A model generated the notes under the pieces. That model was not told the DNA's origin and ran no database searches. It saw only the letters and a program-made list of their open reading frames with translations. A stretch of 13,281 nucleotides of DNA. It comes from Desulfomonile tiedjei (GTDB lineage Bacteria > Desulfobacterota > Desulfomonilia > Desulfomonilales > Desulfomonilaceae). Where the stretch lies: contig DYRE01000023.1 of the NCBI GenBank assembly GCA_020718965.1, positions 1 through 13,281 on the forward strand, given 5' to 3'. Below are positions 5,861 to 13,281 of the stretch, one piece after another. Made by a program: the position numbers and the translations under genes. Position 1 is the first letter of the stretch, and the number at the start of each line of letters is the position of its first letter.

Positions 5861-8335
5861 ATGGTTGATTTAAAAATCAATTTCGACGCTTTGGGTACGG
5901 TAGACAAGCCAGCGCGTTATATCGGGGGAGAGATCAACTCAGTAATAAAAAATCCAGATCAGATTAAACTTAGGATAGCTATTGCTTTTCCAGATGTTTA
6001 TGAGGTTGGAATGTCACATCTCGGACTCAAAATACTCTATTACATTCTGAACTCGAGAGACGAGATACAGGCTGAACGGGTTTTTGCGCCCTGGCCTGAT
6101 ATGGAAAGGCAGATGAGAAGCCAGGGTATTCCTTTACTGACATTGGAAACCGGATATGAGGTTAGGAAAACAGATATTTTAGGGTTTTCACTGCAATACG
6201 AACTCTGCGCTACCACTGTGCTTCAAATGCTTGATCTTGCAGGAATACCTCTAAGATCTCGGGATAGAGGGAATCACGATCCTATAGTTCTTGGAGGGGG
6301 CCCCATTTGTTTCAATCCATTGCCTCTGTCGGATTTTTTTGACGCGTTTCTAATTGGGGAGGGTGAGGAAGCGGTTCTGGAGATAGCAGATATTTTAATG
6401 ACTTGGAAAGCTCAAGGTGGCGATCGCTTGAGCCTCTTGAAAGAACTCAAAAAGGTCCCGGGAATATATGTTCCAAGCCTTCATCAGCCTCATGAAATAG
6501 TAGTAAGGAGGATAGTCCCAGATCTTGATGGGGCAACTTTTCCCCAGAGCATGGTCGTGCCTTTTTGTCAAATCACTCACGACAGAGTTGGTTTGGAGAT
6601 TGCCAGAGGTTGTACCAGGGGGTGTCGCTTTTGCCAGGCCGGGATGATTTATCGACCAGTCAGAGAGCGCAAGACGGACACTCTGTTAGAAATTGCGCAA
6701 AGATTGTTATCGGTGACAGGGTGGGGCGAAATAGGACTCTTGTCCCTGTCGTCAGGAGATTATTCGACAATAGGAAATCTAATCAGAGAGTTTAACCGAG
6801 CATTTTCCAGCAAGAAAATAGCAATTTCTCTTCCATCTCTCAGAACCGACACCTTTGATTCTGAAATAGCCACAGAGATCAAAAAAGTCAGAAAGACCGG
6901 GTTTACTCTTGCCCCGGAAGCTGGAACAGAGCGACTCAGGAACGTCATAAACAAGGGAAATTCAGAAGAGGATTTGAAAAATGCCATTATTTCGGCATTC
7001 CGAGAAGGATGGAAGTCAGTCAAGTTGTATTTCATGATAGGTTTACCCACAGAGACTGACGAAGATCTGCATGGCATCGCTGATTTAATCTTCAAGGCTG
7101 CGCGATGGGGGAGAGCTGGAAAAATAAAAGCCTCGATCTCGACCTTTGTTCCTAAAACTCACACTCCTTTTCAATGGGCTGGTCAGATATCGCGGGAGGA
7201 GACAGCGAGACGACAGACCATCATTCGAAACATGATTGGCAGGAAGTCTGTATCCCTAAAGTTCCACAATCCAAATTTAAGTTATCTCGAGGGAGTCCTT
7301 GCACGGGGAGATTCAAGCCTTTCTAAAGTTATAGAAGGAGCTTTTTTGAAAGGAGCCAGATTCGACGGCTGGGATGAACATTTGAACTTACAGGCCTGGA
7401 TGGAATCCTTCGATCAATGTGGAGTTGATCCCACGAAATATCTGGAGGAGCGACATTTAGATAGCCCGCTCCCCTGGGAATTCATACATTCGGGTGTATC
7501 TAACGAGTATTTAGTTAATGAATGGAATAAAGCCCTGGAACAAAAATTGACTCCGGACTGTCGTTTCGGGGAATGCCATGCTTGTGGTGTCTGCGATTTC
7601 GAGAAGGTTGCCCCCATTATTCAGAAGACCAGTCCTGGGGGATTAGTCGATAAATCTGACCAAAACAGAGAACAGGAGCAGGATTCAAGTATAAGGAGAT
7701 ACAGATTGTCATACTCAAAGCTCGGGCCACTGAGATTGTTAGGGCATCAGGATGTGGTGAGATGCTTTGAAAGGGCTTTTCGCAGGGCTGATTTGAGCCT
7801 AGATTTTTCTCATGGATTCCATCCGCATCCAAGATTAAGGTTTTCTCCACCAATAGCTTTAGGTGTTCAGAGTTTTGCGGAATATGTAGATTTTGACTTA
7901 AAGGTTTGCAACATTACCCCGGAACAAATATTCAAACTACTCCAGAACTCATTACCTGCTGGATTAAAGCCTCTCCAAATAATTGAAACTTCATTGAATG
8001 AGACCTGCTTGTCTGCTAAGATCCAGACTGTCTCTTACGAAATAGTTTTAAACAGCAAATTCAACCGGGATGTTATCAAGGATAGGATAGACCAATTCTT
8101 GCAGAATGAAAGTTTCATAATATCGTTTGGTTCTGAGAGAAAAATAAAAACCAGGGATCTCAAAAACTACATTTCTTCAATTTGTTTCTCAAACCAGACT
8201 CTGACTATGAAAATCAAAATGGCTCCGTCCGGCTCGGTTAATCCTTACGAAGCAGTCAAGTCTGTACTGGGCTTAACGGATGAAGAAACGAAGTCGCTGG
8301 ATATTATAAAGAGAATGGTCGAATTTGAATCGTGA
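5861..8335 (+). CDS. B12-binding-like radical SAM protein (TIGR03960 type) fused to DUF2344/TIGR03936 domain
   Basis: This 824-residue protein has three parts. Residues 1 to about 235 resemble a cobalamin-binding domain, with PDVYEVGMSHLGLKILY (44-60), GGGPICFNPLPLSDFFD (145-161) and GEGEEAVLE (166-174), but no canonical DxHxxG cobalamin-ligand motif is visible. Residues about 240-480 are the radical SAM core: ARGCTRGCRFCQAG gives the cluster cysteines C251, C255 and C258, followed by SLSSGDYS and TLAPEAGTERLR. A second cysteine set, CRFGECHACGVC (C567, C572, C575, C578), precedes the third part. Residues about 612-824 are DUF2344, starting YRLSYSKLGPLRLLGHQD; in many bacteria this is a separate neighbouring gene. 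AGGA at 5853-5856 supports the start. The gene is followed by rng after 25 bases, an arrangement recurrent in bacteria and suggestive of a role in RNA or translation. I know of no established reaction, so the substrate is left open. Confidence 0.9.
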   Translation: MVDLKINFDALGTVDKPARYIGGEINSVIKNPDQIKLRIAIAFPDVYEVGMSHLGLKILYYILNSRDEIQAERVFAPWPDMERQMRSQGIPLLTLETGYEVRKTDILGFSLQYELCATTVLQMLDLAGIPLRSRDRGNHDPIVLGGGPICFNPLPLSDFFDAFLIGEGEEAVLEIADILMTWKAQGGDRLSLLKELKKVPGIYVPSLHQPHEIVVRRIVPDLDGATFPQSMVVPFCQITHDRVGLEIARGCTRGCRFCQAGMIYRPVRERKTDTLLEIAQRLLSVTGWGEIGLLSLSSGDYSTIGNLIREFNRAFSSKKIAISLPSLRTDTFDSEIATEIKKVRKTGFTLAPEAGTERLRNVINKGNSEEDLKNAIISAFREGWKSVKLYFMIGLPTETDEDLHGIADLIFKAARWGRAGKIKASISTFVPKTHTPFQWAGQISREETARRQTIIRNMIGRKSVSLKFHNPNLSYLEGVLARGDSSLSKVIEGAFLKGARFDGWDEHLNLQAWMESFDQCGVDPTKYLEERHLDSPLPWEFIHSGVSNEYLVNEWNKALEQKLTPDCRFGECHACGVCDFEKVAPIIQKTSPGGLVDKSDQNREQEQDSSIRRYRLSYSKLGPLRLLGHQDVVRCFERAFRRADLSLDFSHGFHPHPRLRFSPPIALGVQSFAEYVDFDLKVCNITPEQIFKLLQNSLPAGLKPLQIIETSLNETCLSAKIQTVSYEIVLNSKFNRDVIKDRIDQFLQNESFIISFGSERKIKTRDLKNYISSICFSNQTLTMKIKMAPSGSVNPYEAVKSVLGLTDEETKSLDIIKRMVEFES

Positions 8336-8348
8336 TCCATTTTAGGTG

Positions 8349-8353
8349 AAGGG
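8349..8353 (+). promoter_or_regulatory. Ribosome binding site deciding the rng start
   Basis: AAGGG sits seven bases before ATG 8361 and would lie inside the coding region if the in-frame GTG at 8346 were used, so it favours ATG. Confidence 0.55.
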
Positions 8354-8360
8354 AACCGTT

Positions 8361-9896
8361 ATGGGGAACGAAATAATAATGAATATTAATGATCGGGAGA
8401 CTCGTCTGGCGCTTCTTGAAGACGGTCAGGTCGCTGAAATCCATCTTGAGAGAAGGGGAGAAAGGGGCATAGTCGGGAACATTTACAAGGGAAGGGTCAT
8501 AAAAGTGCTGCCCGGCATGCAAGCGGCTTTTGTAGATATCGGGTTGCCTAGAGCAGCTTTTTTGTACGTTGGAGATGTTCACCATCATTCTCAGGAACAT
8601 CTGAACCTGGTGGTTCACGAAGAGGGTGAAGACGAACCGGAAAAACCGGAGGGACTCTCTTTACAGGCGGGGATTGTAGAAGGGATCGAATTTACTACGC
8701 CAATAGAAGAACTGATTGAAGAGGGAGAAGACATCCTGGTTCAAATTTCCAAGGAGCCTCTAGGGAGTAAGGGAGCAAGGGTTACGTCGCACATATCGAT
8801 TCCAGGTAGGCATCTGGTATTCATGCCAACTGTTGACCATGTTGGGATTTCGCGACGGATAGAGAACGAGTCAGAGAGACAAAGGCTCAAAGATATTATA
8901 TCTAACATAAAACCACCTGTATGTGGGCTCATAGTAAGAACAGTCAGTGAACATGAGAACGAAGACAAGCTGGCCGCTGATCTCACCTTCCTGGAGGGCG
9001 CATGGCAGAGAATCATGGAACGAGAAAAACAGGCGCCGGCGCCCTCCCTGATATATGAAGACCTGGATCTTTGCCTTAGGGGCGTCCGGGACCTTTTCAC
9101 AGAGAACGTAACAAGGCTGGTGGTCGATTCGCCCGAAACTTGCCACAGAGTTCTGGATTTCATGGATACATTCATGCCTTCTCTTAAACCGTGTGTAGAA
9201 CTTTACGAAGGAGAGGAGCCGATTTTTGACCACTTCGGTATAGAAATGGAATTAAACAAGGCTTTAGGAAGGAAAGTATGGCTGAAATCTGGAGGGTACA
9301 TCAACATTGATTTCACTGAAGCTCTGGTTGCAATAGATGTTAATACGGGCCGATTCGTTGGGAAAAGGAACCTTCAGGAAACCATACTGAAAACGAACCT
9401 TGAAGCGGCTAAAGAAATTGCCTATCAGCTACGTTTGAGGAACATCGGCGGTATAATCATAGTAGATTTTATTGACATGGATCGCCCGGTAGACCGGGAA
9501 AAAGTCACGAACGCTCTCCAGGAAGCGTTGAAGAAGGATAAGCAAAAAACTAACATATTAAAGATTTCGGAACTCGGTTTAGTTCAGATGACCAGGAAAA
9601 GAACGAGAGAAAGTTTGACTCGAACTCTATGTGAGCATTGTCCCTATTGCGAAGGCAAAGGTTTCCTCAAATCCCAGATCACCGTGTGTTATGAAATTCT
9701 GAGAGCGATTACCAGGCAAATTGCCGATGGAAGCTCCTCCAGTTTGAAAGTAATAGCCAATCCGGAAGTTGTAAAATTGTTGTTTGAACAGGAAAGTGAA
9801 AAACTGGAGGAAATCCAGAAGATGCACAAAGTCACAATTCAGTTAAATCCGGACCAGAATTTACACCAGGAGCAATATGAGATTTTCAACCCCTAA
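8361..9896 (+). CDS. rng: Ribonuclease G/E family endoribonuclease
   Basis: This cytoplasmic endoribonuclease cleaves single-stranded AU-rich RNA and takes part in rRNA maturation and mRNA turnover. From ATG 8361 it has 511 residues, the RNase G size, without the C-terminal degradosome scaffold of RNase E. The N-terminus ETRLALLEDGQVAEIHLERR is typical. An S1 domain begins with GNIYKGRVIKVLPGMQAAFVDIG (40-61) and carries an acidic insert (about 75-125), seen also in relatives. The metal-binding aspartates are D326 in AIDVNTG and D369 in IVDFIDM, 43 apart as in the E. coli enzyme (D303, D346). The zinc-link cysteines are in CPYC (C427, C430). A longer GTG start at 8346 is in frame, but AAGGG (8349-8353) lies seven bases before ATG 8361, which I prefer. 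It is the middle gene of the operon with the radical SAM and PrmA-like genes. Confidence 0.94.
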   Translation: MGNEIIMNINDRETRLALLEDGQVAEIHLERRGERGIVGNIYKGRVIKVLPGMQAAFVDIGLPRAAFLYVGDVHHHSQEHLNLVVHEEGEDEPEKPEGLSLQAGIVEGIEFTTPIEELIEEGEDILVQISKEPLGSKGARVTSHISIPGRHLVFMPTVDHVGISRRIENESERQRLKDIISNIKPPVCGLIVRTVSEHENEDKLAADLTFLEGAWQRIMEREKQAPAPSLIYEDLDLCLRGVRDLFTENVTRLVVDSPETCHRVLDFMDTFMPSLKPCVELYEGEEPIFDHFGIEMELNKALGRKVWLKSGGYINIDFTEALVAIDVNTGRFVGKRNLQETILKTNLEAAKEIAYQLRLRNIGGIIIVDFIDMDRPVDREKVTNALQEALKKDKQKTNILKISELGLVQMTRKRTRESLTRTLCEHCPYCEGKGFLKSQITVCYEILRAITRQIADGSSSSLKVIANPEVVKLLFEQESEKLEEIQKMHKVTIQLNPDQNLHQEQYEIFNP

Positions 9897-9942
9897 TAAA
9901 GTATTCGGTTCCAACTTTATCAATGAACTTGACCAAATAGTT

Positions 9943-9948
9943 AGGTGA
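9943..9948 (+). promoter_or_regulatory. Ribosome binding site for a TTG start of the PrmA-like gene
   Basis: AGGTGA, a good complement to the 16S tail, is seven bases from TTG 9956 and four from TTG 9953. It supports a TTG start, since no in-frame ATG lies within range. Confidence 0.55.
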
Positions 9949-9955
9949 ACGTTTG

Positions 9956-10636
9956 TTGAGAAAACGAAACAGACCTAAATCCATGGCCAAATGGTGGACC
10001 GGGGGGCTGGCTCCTGTTGATGTGGGGAGTTCTTTGCGAATAGTCCCTTACTGGGACTGTTGGCGCACAGAATCGGACCGCCTCAATCTTGTGATTGATC
10101 CAGGGGTTTCATTTGGCGCAGGGGATCATCCGACCACTCTGATCGCGCTGGAACTTCTTGAAAAGACATTCAATCAAATGACCGGTAAGCAGGTACCGAT
10201 ATCCCTGTTCGACATTGGGACAGGCACAGGGGTGCTTTCCATAGCCGCTGAAGCCCTGGGGTGCGGTTTCATAGTAGCTTGCGATCTTGATCCTTCAGCT
10301 ATATGGTCGGCTAAGAGGAACGTTGTTTTAAATCATAATCTGCGTTCTGACACTAATAAAAAAAATCCAGTTTTTTACGTGGGCCCTTTAGATGCGATTC
10401 AATTCACATTTGACCTGGTGGTGGCAAATCTGGCCGCTCCTGTCCTTAGAAGGTTGAAGAAAGAACTCATTGCCTGCGCAGGTTGTTATCTTATTCTGTC
10501 AGGGATACCGGATTCAATGTTTGATTTAATTCAGAAAGAGTTTGTCAGTGAAGATACAGATCTCGAAAATATTGTCCGTTTAGACGAATGGAACGGTTTG
10601 GTTCTGAGAAAAAAGGCTAGCAGTTACAAAGATTAA
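9956..10636 (+). CDS. PrmA-like (ribosomal protein L11 methyltransferase family) protein lacking the N-terminal domain
   Basis: The 226-residue product is a class I SAM-dependent methyltransferase whose motifs follow PrmA: WW and APVDVGSSLRIVPYW (linker), IDPGVSFGAGDHPTT (PrmA IDPGxAFGTGxHPTT), LFDIGTGTGVLSIAAEALG (SAM-binding motif I), ACDLDPSA, LVVANLAAPVL, and LSGI near the C-terminus. PrmA is usually near 290-300 residues; the missing N-terminal domain is the one that recognises L11. It cannot be recovered upstream, because TAG at 9938 closes the frame and only 59 bases separate it from rng. No ATG fits well. AGGTGA (9943-9948) precedes two TTG codons at four (9953) and seven (9956) bases, and I chose the latter; ATG 9983 has no ribosome binding site. 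The substrate may be L11 or another protein. Family is sure, substrate is not. Confidence 0.83.
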   Translation: MRKRNRPKSMAKWWTGGLAPVDVGSSLRIVPYWDCWRTESDRLNLVIDPGVSFGAGDHPTTLIALELLEKTFNQMTGKQVPISLFDIGTGTGVLSIAAEALGCGFIVACDLDPSAIWSAKRNVVLNHNLRSDTNKKNPVFYVGPLDAIQFTFDLVVANLAAPVLRRLKKELIACAGCYLILSGIPDSMFDLIQKEFVSEDTDLENIVRLDEWNGLVLRKKASSYKD

Positions 10637-10667
10637 GAGGAAGACCTTTTACGTTGGTCTCCCTCTT
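10635..10667. terminator. Strong hairpin between convergent operons, probable bidirectional terminator
   Basis: AAGAGGAAGACC (10635-10646) pairs with GGTCTCCCTCTT (10656-10667): 11 of 12 positions match around a 9-base loop. It begins inside the stop codon of the PrmA-like gene and lies downstream of the convergent dsrD, so it can end both transcripts. The A and T pairs at the stem base provide a short U run on either strand, but no long T tract follows. Confidence 0.6.
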
Positions 10668-10718
10668 ATTGGCAGCTATTTAATTTTTGATGATCAGTCC
10701 AACACTAAAAATCAGAAA

Positions 10719-10955
10719 TTAATCTTCCTCTGAGTGCTGTTTACCCATACCCTTCAGACCGATCAACGTGGTGCTTCCACTAGACCAATATTCCAGTGTA
10801 CCTTCGGAAACCATTCGGTTGACAATGTTTTTTACTTCCCTGGCTTTCATGTCAGGAATCATTGAGTAAAAATCCTTGAGGTAGAACTTGGATTTGGCCT
10901 TTGATTTGCCTTGCAGCGCCTCAAGGATAATTTTCTTTGCTTCTTCCTCGGTCAT
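10719..10955 (-). CDS. dsrD: DsrD, small accessory protein of dissimilatory sulfite reduction
   Basis: This 78-residue cytoplasmic winged-helix protein matches DsrD in length, sequence pattern (starting MTEEEAKKIILEAL, then KSKFYLKDFYSMIP and REVKNIVNRMV, ending in an acidic tail) and position directly after dsrB. DsrD was first thought to bind DNA, and has more recently been reported to act as an activator of DsrAB. It occurs almost only in organisms that reduce sulfite, so it points to the reductive direction here. AAGGAG at 10967-10962 is six bases from the start codon. It lies 20 bases after dsrB and is surely in the same operon. Confidence 0.95.
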   Translation of the reverse strand: MTEEEAKKIILEALQGKSKAKSKFYLKDFYSMIPDMKAREVKNIVNRMVSEGTLEYWSSGSTTLIGLKGMGKQHSEED

Positions 10956-10975
10956 GGAAAGCTCCTTTCCGCCGA

Positions 10976-12094
10976 TTAAAACTTAAACTGAGTCGATTGC
11001 CGCCATGTTGTGTAAGCAAAACGGTAATCATCAATCAGATGATGAGTAAATGGAATGTTGGTTTTTTCGAAAAATCTTTCCCAGCCAATTCTCTCCGCCC
11101 AATCACCGAGTCGCTCATATTTACGGGCGTCTTTGGAGTAAACGTCAATAATGTTCTTGACGGCTGCTACAGTTGTTGGCCATCTGGGCGGTTCGTTGGG
11201 TATAAACGGGATGACCACCTTTGAGAACTTGGGCTTGCTCATTCTGTTCGACAATTTTCCACCGACCAAAATGGCTATTCCGCTTCCCACTTCGTCCGCC
11301 AGCGGCATTGCTGCGCACATGGTGTAGCAGTTACCACAGAACATACACCTTTCAGCGTTGACTTCAAGGCTTTTCTTCCCATCAGCCGTTTTAGCCGGCT
11401 TGATCGCGCCTGTTGGGCACGCTGCTATCGCAAGTGGCAATTCGCAAAGTTTATCGATCCACTCACCATCAACCATTGGTGGCTTGCGATGGATACCAAG
11501 GATTGCGATGTCAGAGCAATGGACGGCGCCGCACATGTTGAGGCAGCATGCGAGAGATACGCGCACCGGCGCGGGCAGTTTCATGCTATTGAATTGATCA
11601 TAAATTCCGTCCATAACAGCTTTGACGACACCTGAAGCGTCAATCGCGGGGGTGTGACAATGGGCCCAACCCTGGGTGTGAACTATATTGGTCACGCCGG
11701 CGCCTGTACCACCTATGGGGAATTTGTTCGATCCGCCACTGAACTTGCGGCTGTTAAGATCGTCAATCAATGGTTTAAGTTTTGATTCATCATCAAGAAG
11801 AAATTCAATGTTGTTTCTGGTGGTAAATCTGAGATAGCCGTTGCAGTATTTGTCGGATATGTCGCAGATCTCACGGAGATGTTCCACACTCATCAAACGG
11901 CAACCGCCGACACGAACACTCCAAACTTTGTCTCCTGACTCGGCGACATGAACGAGCACTCCAGGCTGCATAATTTCGTGATACAGCCAAGTGCCCTTGT
12001 TTTTCTTTATTACGGGTGGAAGAAATTCCCCATAGTGCCTGGGGCCAATGTCGGTAATTCTATCTTTCAACGGTTCACTGGGATCGTAAGGCAT
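10976..12094 (-). CDS. dsrB: Dissimilatory sulfite reductase beta subunit
   Basis: DsrB forms the catalytic alpha2beta2 complex with DsrA and carries the active siroheme coupled to a [4Fe-4S] cluster, reducing sulfite with six electrons in sulfate respiration, with DsrC as cosubstrate. At 372 residues it has family length. The siroheme-cluster cysteines are visible as C146 (WAHCHTP) and C183, C184 and C188 (LACCLNMCG). The ferredoxin insert has C226 (ACPTGA) and C250, C253 and C256 (CMFCGNC). An Arg-rich siroheme-binding segment reads YLRFTTRNNIEF (87-98). GGGAGG at 12108-12103 lies eight bases from the start, in the 15-base gap after dsrA. I see no damaged motif. Confidence 0.98.
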   Translation of the reverse strand: MPYDPSEPLKDRITDIGPRHYGEFLPPVIKKNKGTWLYHEIMQPGVLVHVAESGDKVWSVRVGGCRLMSVEHLREICDISDKYCNGYLRFTTRNNIEFLLDDESKLKPLIDDLNSRKFSGGSNKFPIGGTGAGVTNIVHTQGWAHCHTPAIDASGVVKAVMDGIYDQFNSMKLPAPVRVSLACCLNMCGAVHCSDIAILGIHRKPPMVDGEWIDKLCELPLAIAACPTGAIKPAKTADGKKSLEVNAERCMFCGNCYTMCAAMPLADEVGSGIAILVGGKLSNRMSKPKFSKVVIPFIPNEPPRWPTTVAAVKNIIDVYSKDARKYERLGDWAERIGWERFFEKTNIPFTHHLIDDYRFAYTTWRQSTQFKF

Positions 12095-12109
12095 CTTGTT
12101 GACCTCCCT

Positions 12110-13281
12110 TTACCTCTGATGTTTCTCTCGGAAAACGTTGATGTCTCGGGTCCAACCACCCTCGACTTCTTCTTCTTTCCAGAAAATGTATGGGTTGGAT
12201 CTCGGCTCATCAACCATTCGTGGGTCAGGATCCAGTTCACAGATTCTCAGGAATTCCTGAAAGGATTTCCTCTGAATCAATTCACCCAGACGCTCGCGGT
12301 TCTTGCCTTCTTCCATCCACCAATCCCAAACTTTCTCGATAAGCTCTTTTACTTCATCGAACGGGGATTCCATTTTCATGAAAGGAACTGTCAGAGTTGA
12401 CATCTGGGCGCCTTCCAAGATCGGAGCTTTTGCGCCAAAGAGTATCGACGCGCCCGTGTCCAAACCTTTTCTCAGAGCCCTAGGCATAACGTTTAGGCAA
12501 TGCATGCAGCGGACGCATTCTTTGTCATTGATTTCAAGCTTGGATCCATCCCATCTCATGCAGTTCGTGGGGCAACGGTCAATGACTTCCTTCTGGATAT
12601 CAAATTTTCCCCAGTCTCGACCTGAATAAGCGCCAGCGTTAGGAGCAAGTTCGCCTCCTACGTAAGCCTTCACCGCAGCCTGGTCGATACGGATGTTGTC
12701 TCTCCAGGTTCCAATAAAAGACATGTCCGAACGCGCTATGGATGCCACACAACCATTCGGGCAGCCATCAAACTTGAACTTAAATTTATACGGGAAAGCT
12801 GGTCGATGCAATTCGTCCTGATATTCATGGGTAAGATTGTCGCAAGCTTCCTGAGTGTCATAGCACGCAAATTCGCATCTGGCCTGTCCAAGGCAGCACT
12901 CCGGAGTTCTCAGGTTCGATCCTGAACCACCGAGGTCCTGATTTAGCTCATGAGTCATTTCAAAGAACAGTGGTTCGAGATGATCAGTCGTTGTGCCCAG
13001 GAACACGATATCACCAGTGGATCCGTGCATATTGGTGAGACCACTTCCGTGACGTTCCCAGAGATCACAAAGCTCTCTAAGATATTTGGCGGTATAGAAT
13101 TTGCTAGACGGCTGATTCACGCGAACTGTGTGGAAATGCGCCACACCAGGAAACATTTGAGGCTGATCGCAATAACGTCCGATGATCCCGCCACCGTACC
13201 CAAATACACCAACGATTCCACCATGTTTCCAGTGGGTAACCTTGTCTTCGTAAGACAATTCCATAACTCCCAGTAAGTCAT
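12110..13281 (-). CDS. dsrA: Dissimilatory sulfite reductase alpha subunit, N-terminus outside the window
   Basis: The frame stays open to the right edge: before the methionine at 13264 it reads DLLGV, which aligns with the DsrA family segment preceding ELSY, so that methionine is internal and roughly 45-50 residues are missing. The visible part covers the rest of the alpha subunit. Siroheme-cluster cysteines appear as CLGQARC and CPNGC; the ferredoxin domain has CPTNC followed by CVRCMHC. Other family signatures are KHGGIVGVFGYGGG, NMHGSTGDIV, FPYKFKFKFDGCPNG and NPYIFWKEEEVEGGW. It is the first gene of dsrABD seen here; its promoter is beyond the window. It ends 15 bases before dsrB. Confidence 0.97.
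   Translation of the reverse strand, partial: DLLGVMELSYEDKVTHWKHGGIVGVFGYGGGIIGRYCDQPQMFPGVAHFHTVRVNQPSSKFYTAKYLRELCDLWERHGSGLTNMHGSTGDIVFLGTTTDHLEPLFFEMTHELNQDLGGSGSNLRTPECCLGQARCEFACYDTQEACDNLTHEYQDELHRPAFPYKFKFKFDGCPNGCVASIARSDMSFIGTWRDNIRIDQAAVKAYVGGELAPNAGAYSGRDWGKFDIQKEVIDRCPTNCMRWDGSKLEINDKECVRCMHCLNVMPRALRKGLDTGASILFGAKAPILEGAQMSTLTVPFMKMESPFDEVKELIEKVWDWWMEEGKNRERLGELIQRKSFQEFLRICELDPDPRMVDEPRSNPYIFWKEEEVEGGWTRDINVFREKHQR

Noticed and set aside
8346..8360. GTG 8346 as the rng start
   Set aside because: The best ribosome binding site would fall inside the coding region, while ATG 8361 has ideal spacing and gives the family-typical N-terminus.
9897..9955. Frameshifted N-terminal domain of PrmA hidden before the PrmA-like gene
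   Set aside because: Only 59 bases lie between the genes and all frames contain stops; the missing domain needs about 200 bases.
12110..13264. Complete dsrA starting at the methionine at 13264
   Set aside because: The frame continues to the window edge with DLLGV, which matches the interior of DsrA, so the gene is partial rather than short.
10937..13276. Plus-strand open frames opposite dsrAB
   Set aside because: They are antisense frames within strongly conserved genes and have no recognisable motifs.

Overview
The window reads as chromosomal DNA of a sulfate-reducing bacterium, most likely a deltaproteobacterial (Desulfobacterota) lineage. The decisive evidence is a dsrA-dsrB-dsrD cluster on the minus strand at the right edge. 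DsrD is typical of organisms that run dissimilatory sulfite reductase in the reductive direction. A likely ADP-heptose pathway kinase at the left edge and a lipopolysaccharide-type glycosyltransferase fit a Gram-negative envelope. I see no mobile element, CRISPR array, tRNA or rRNA.

Layout from left to right. (1) Positions 1-124, minus strand: the N-terminal 41 codons of a PfkB-family heptose-7-phosphate kinase (RfaE/HldE type), cut by the window edge. (2) Positions 125-514: a divergent intergenic region with a plausible sigma70 promoter for thiD and a 14-bp perfect palindrome. (3) Plus-strand genes: a ThiD-ThiN fusion (thiamine synthesis), moaA (molybdenum cofactor synthesis) and a family 2 glycosyltransferase. 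(4) Minus strand: a stand-alone alpha subunit of an ADP-forming acyl-CoA synthetase, with a Fur-box-like palindrome upstream, and a probable two-helix membrane protein. (5) Plus-strand operon: a B12-binding-like radical SAM protein fused to a DUF2344 domain, an RNase G-type endoribonuclease (rng), and an N-terminally short PrmA-like methyltransferase, ending at a strong hairpin. (6) Minus-strand dsrABD, with dsrA running off the right edge.

How the genes work together. DsrAB with DsrD forms the terminal reductase of sulfate respiration; DsrC and the electron-donating membrane complex are not in the window. The radical SAM/rng/PrmA-like operon looks like an RNA or translation module: a radical SAM gene of this family beside rng is a recurring bacterial arrangement, but the substrate of the radical SAM protein is not known to me. 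ThiDN would both phosphorylate the thiamine pyrimidine and couple it to the thiazole, replacing ThiE. I see no completely new multi-gene system. The points most worth a second look are the radical SAM fusion, which lacks an obvious cobalamin-ligand motif, the PrmA-like protein without its L11-recognition domain, the ThiDN fusion, and the Fur-like operator.
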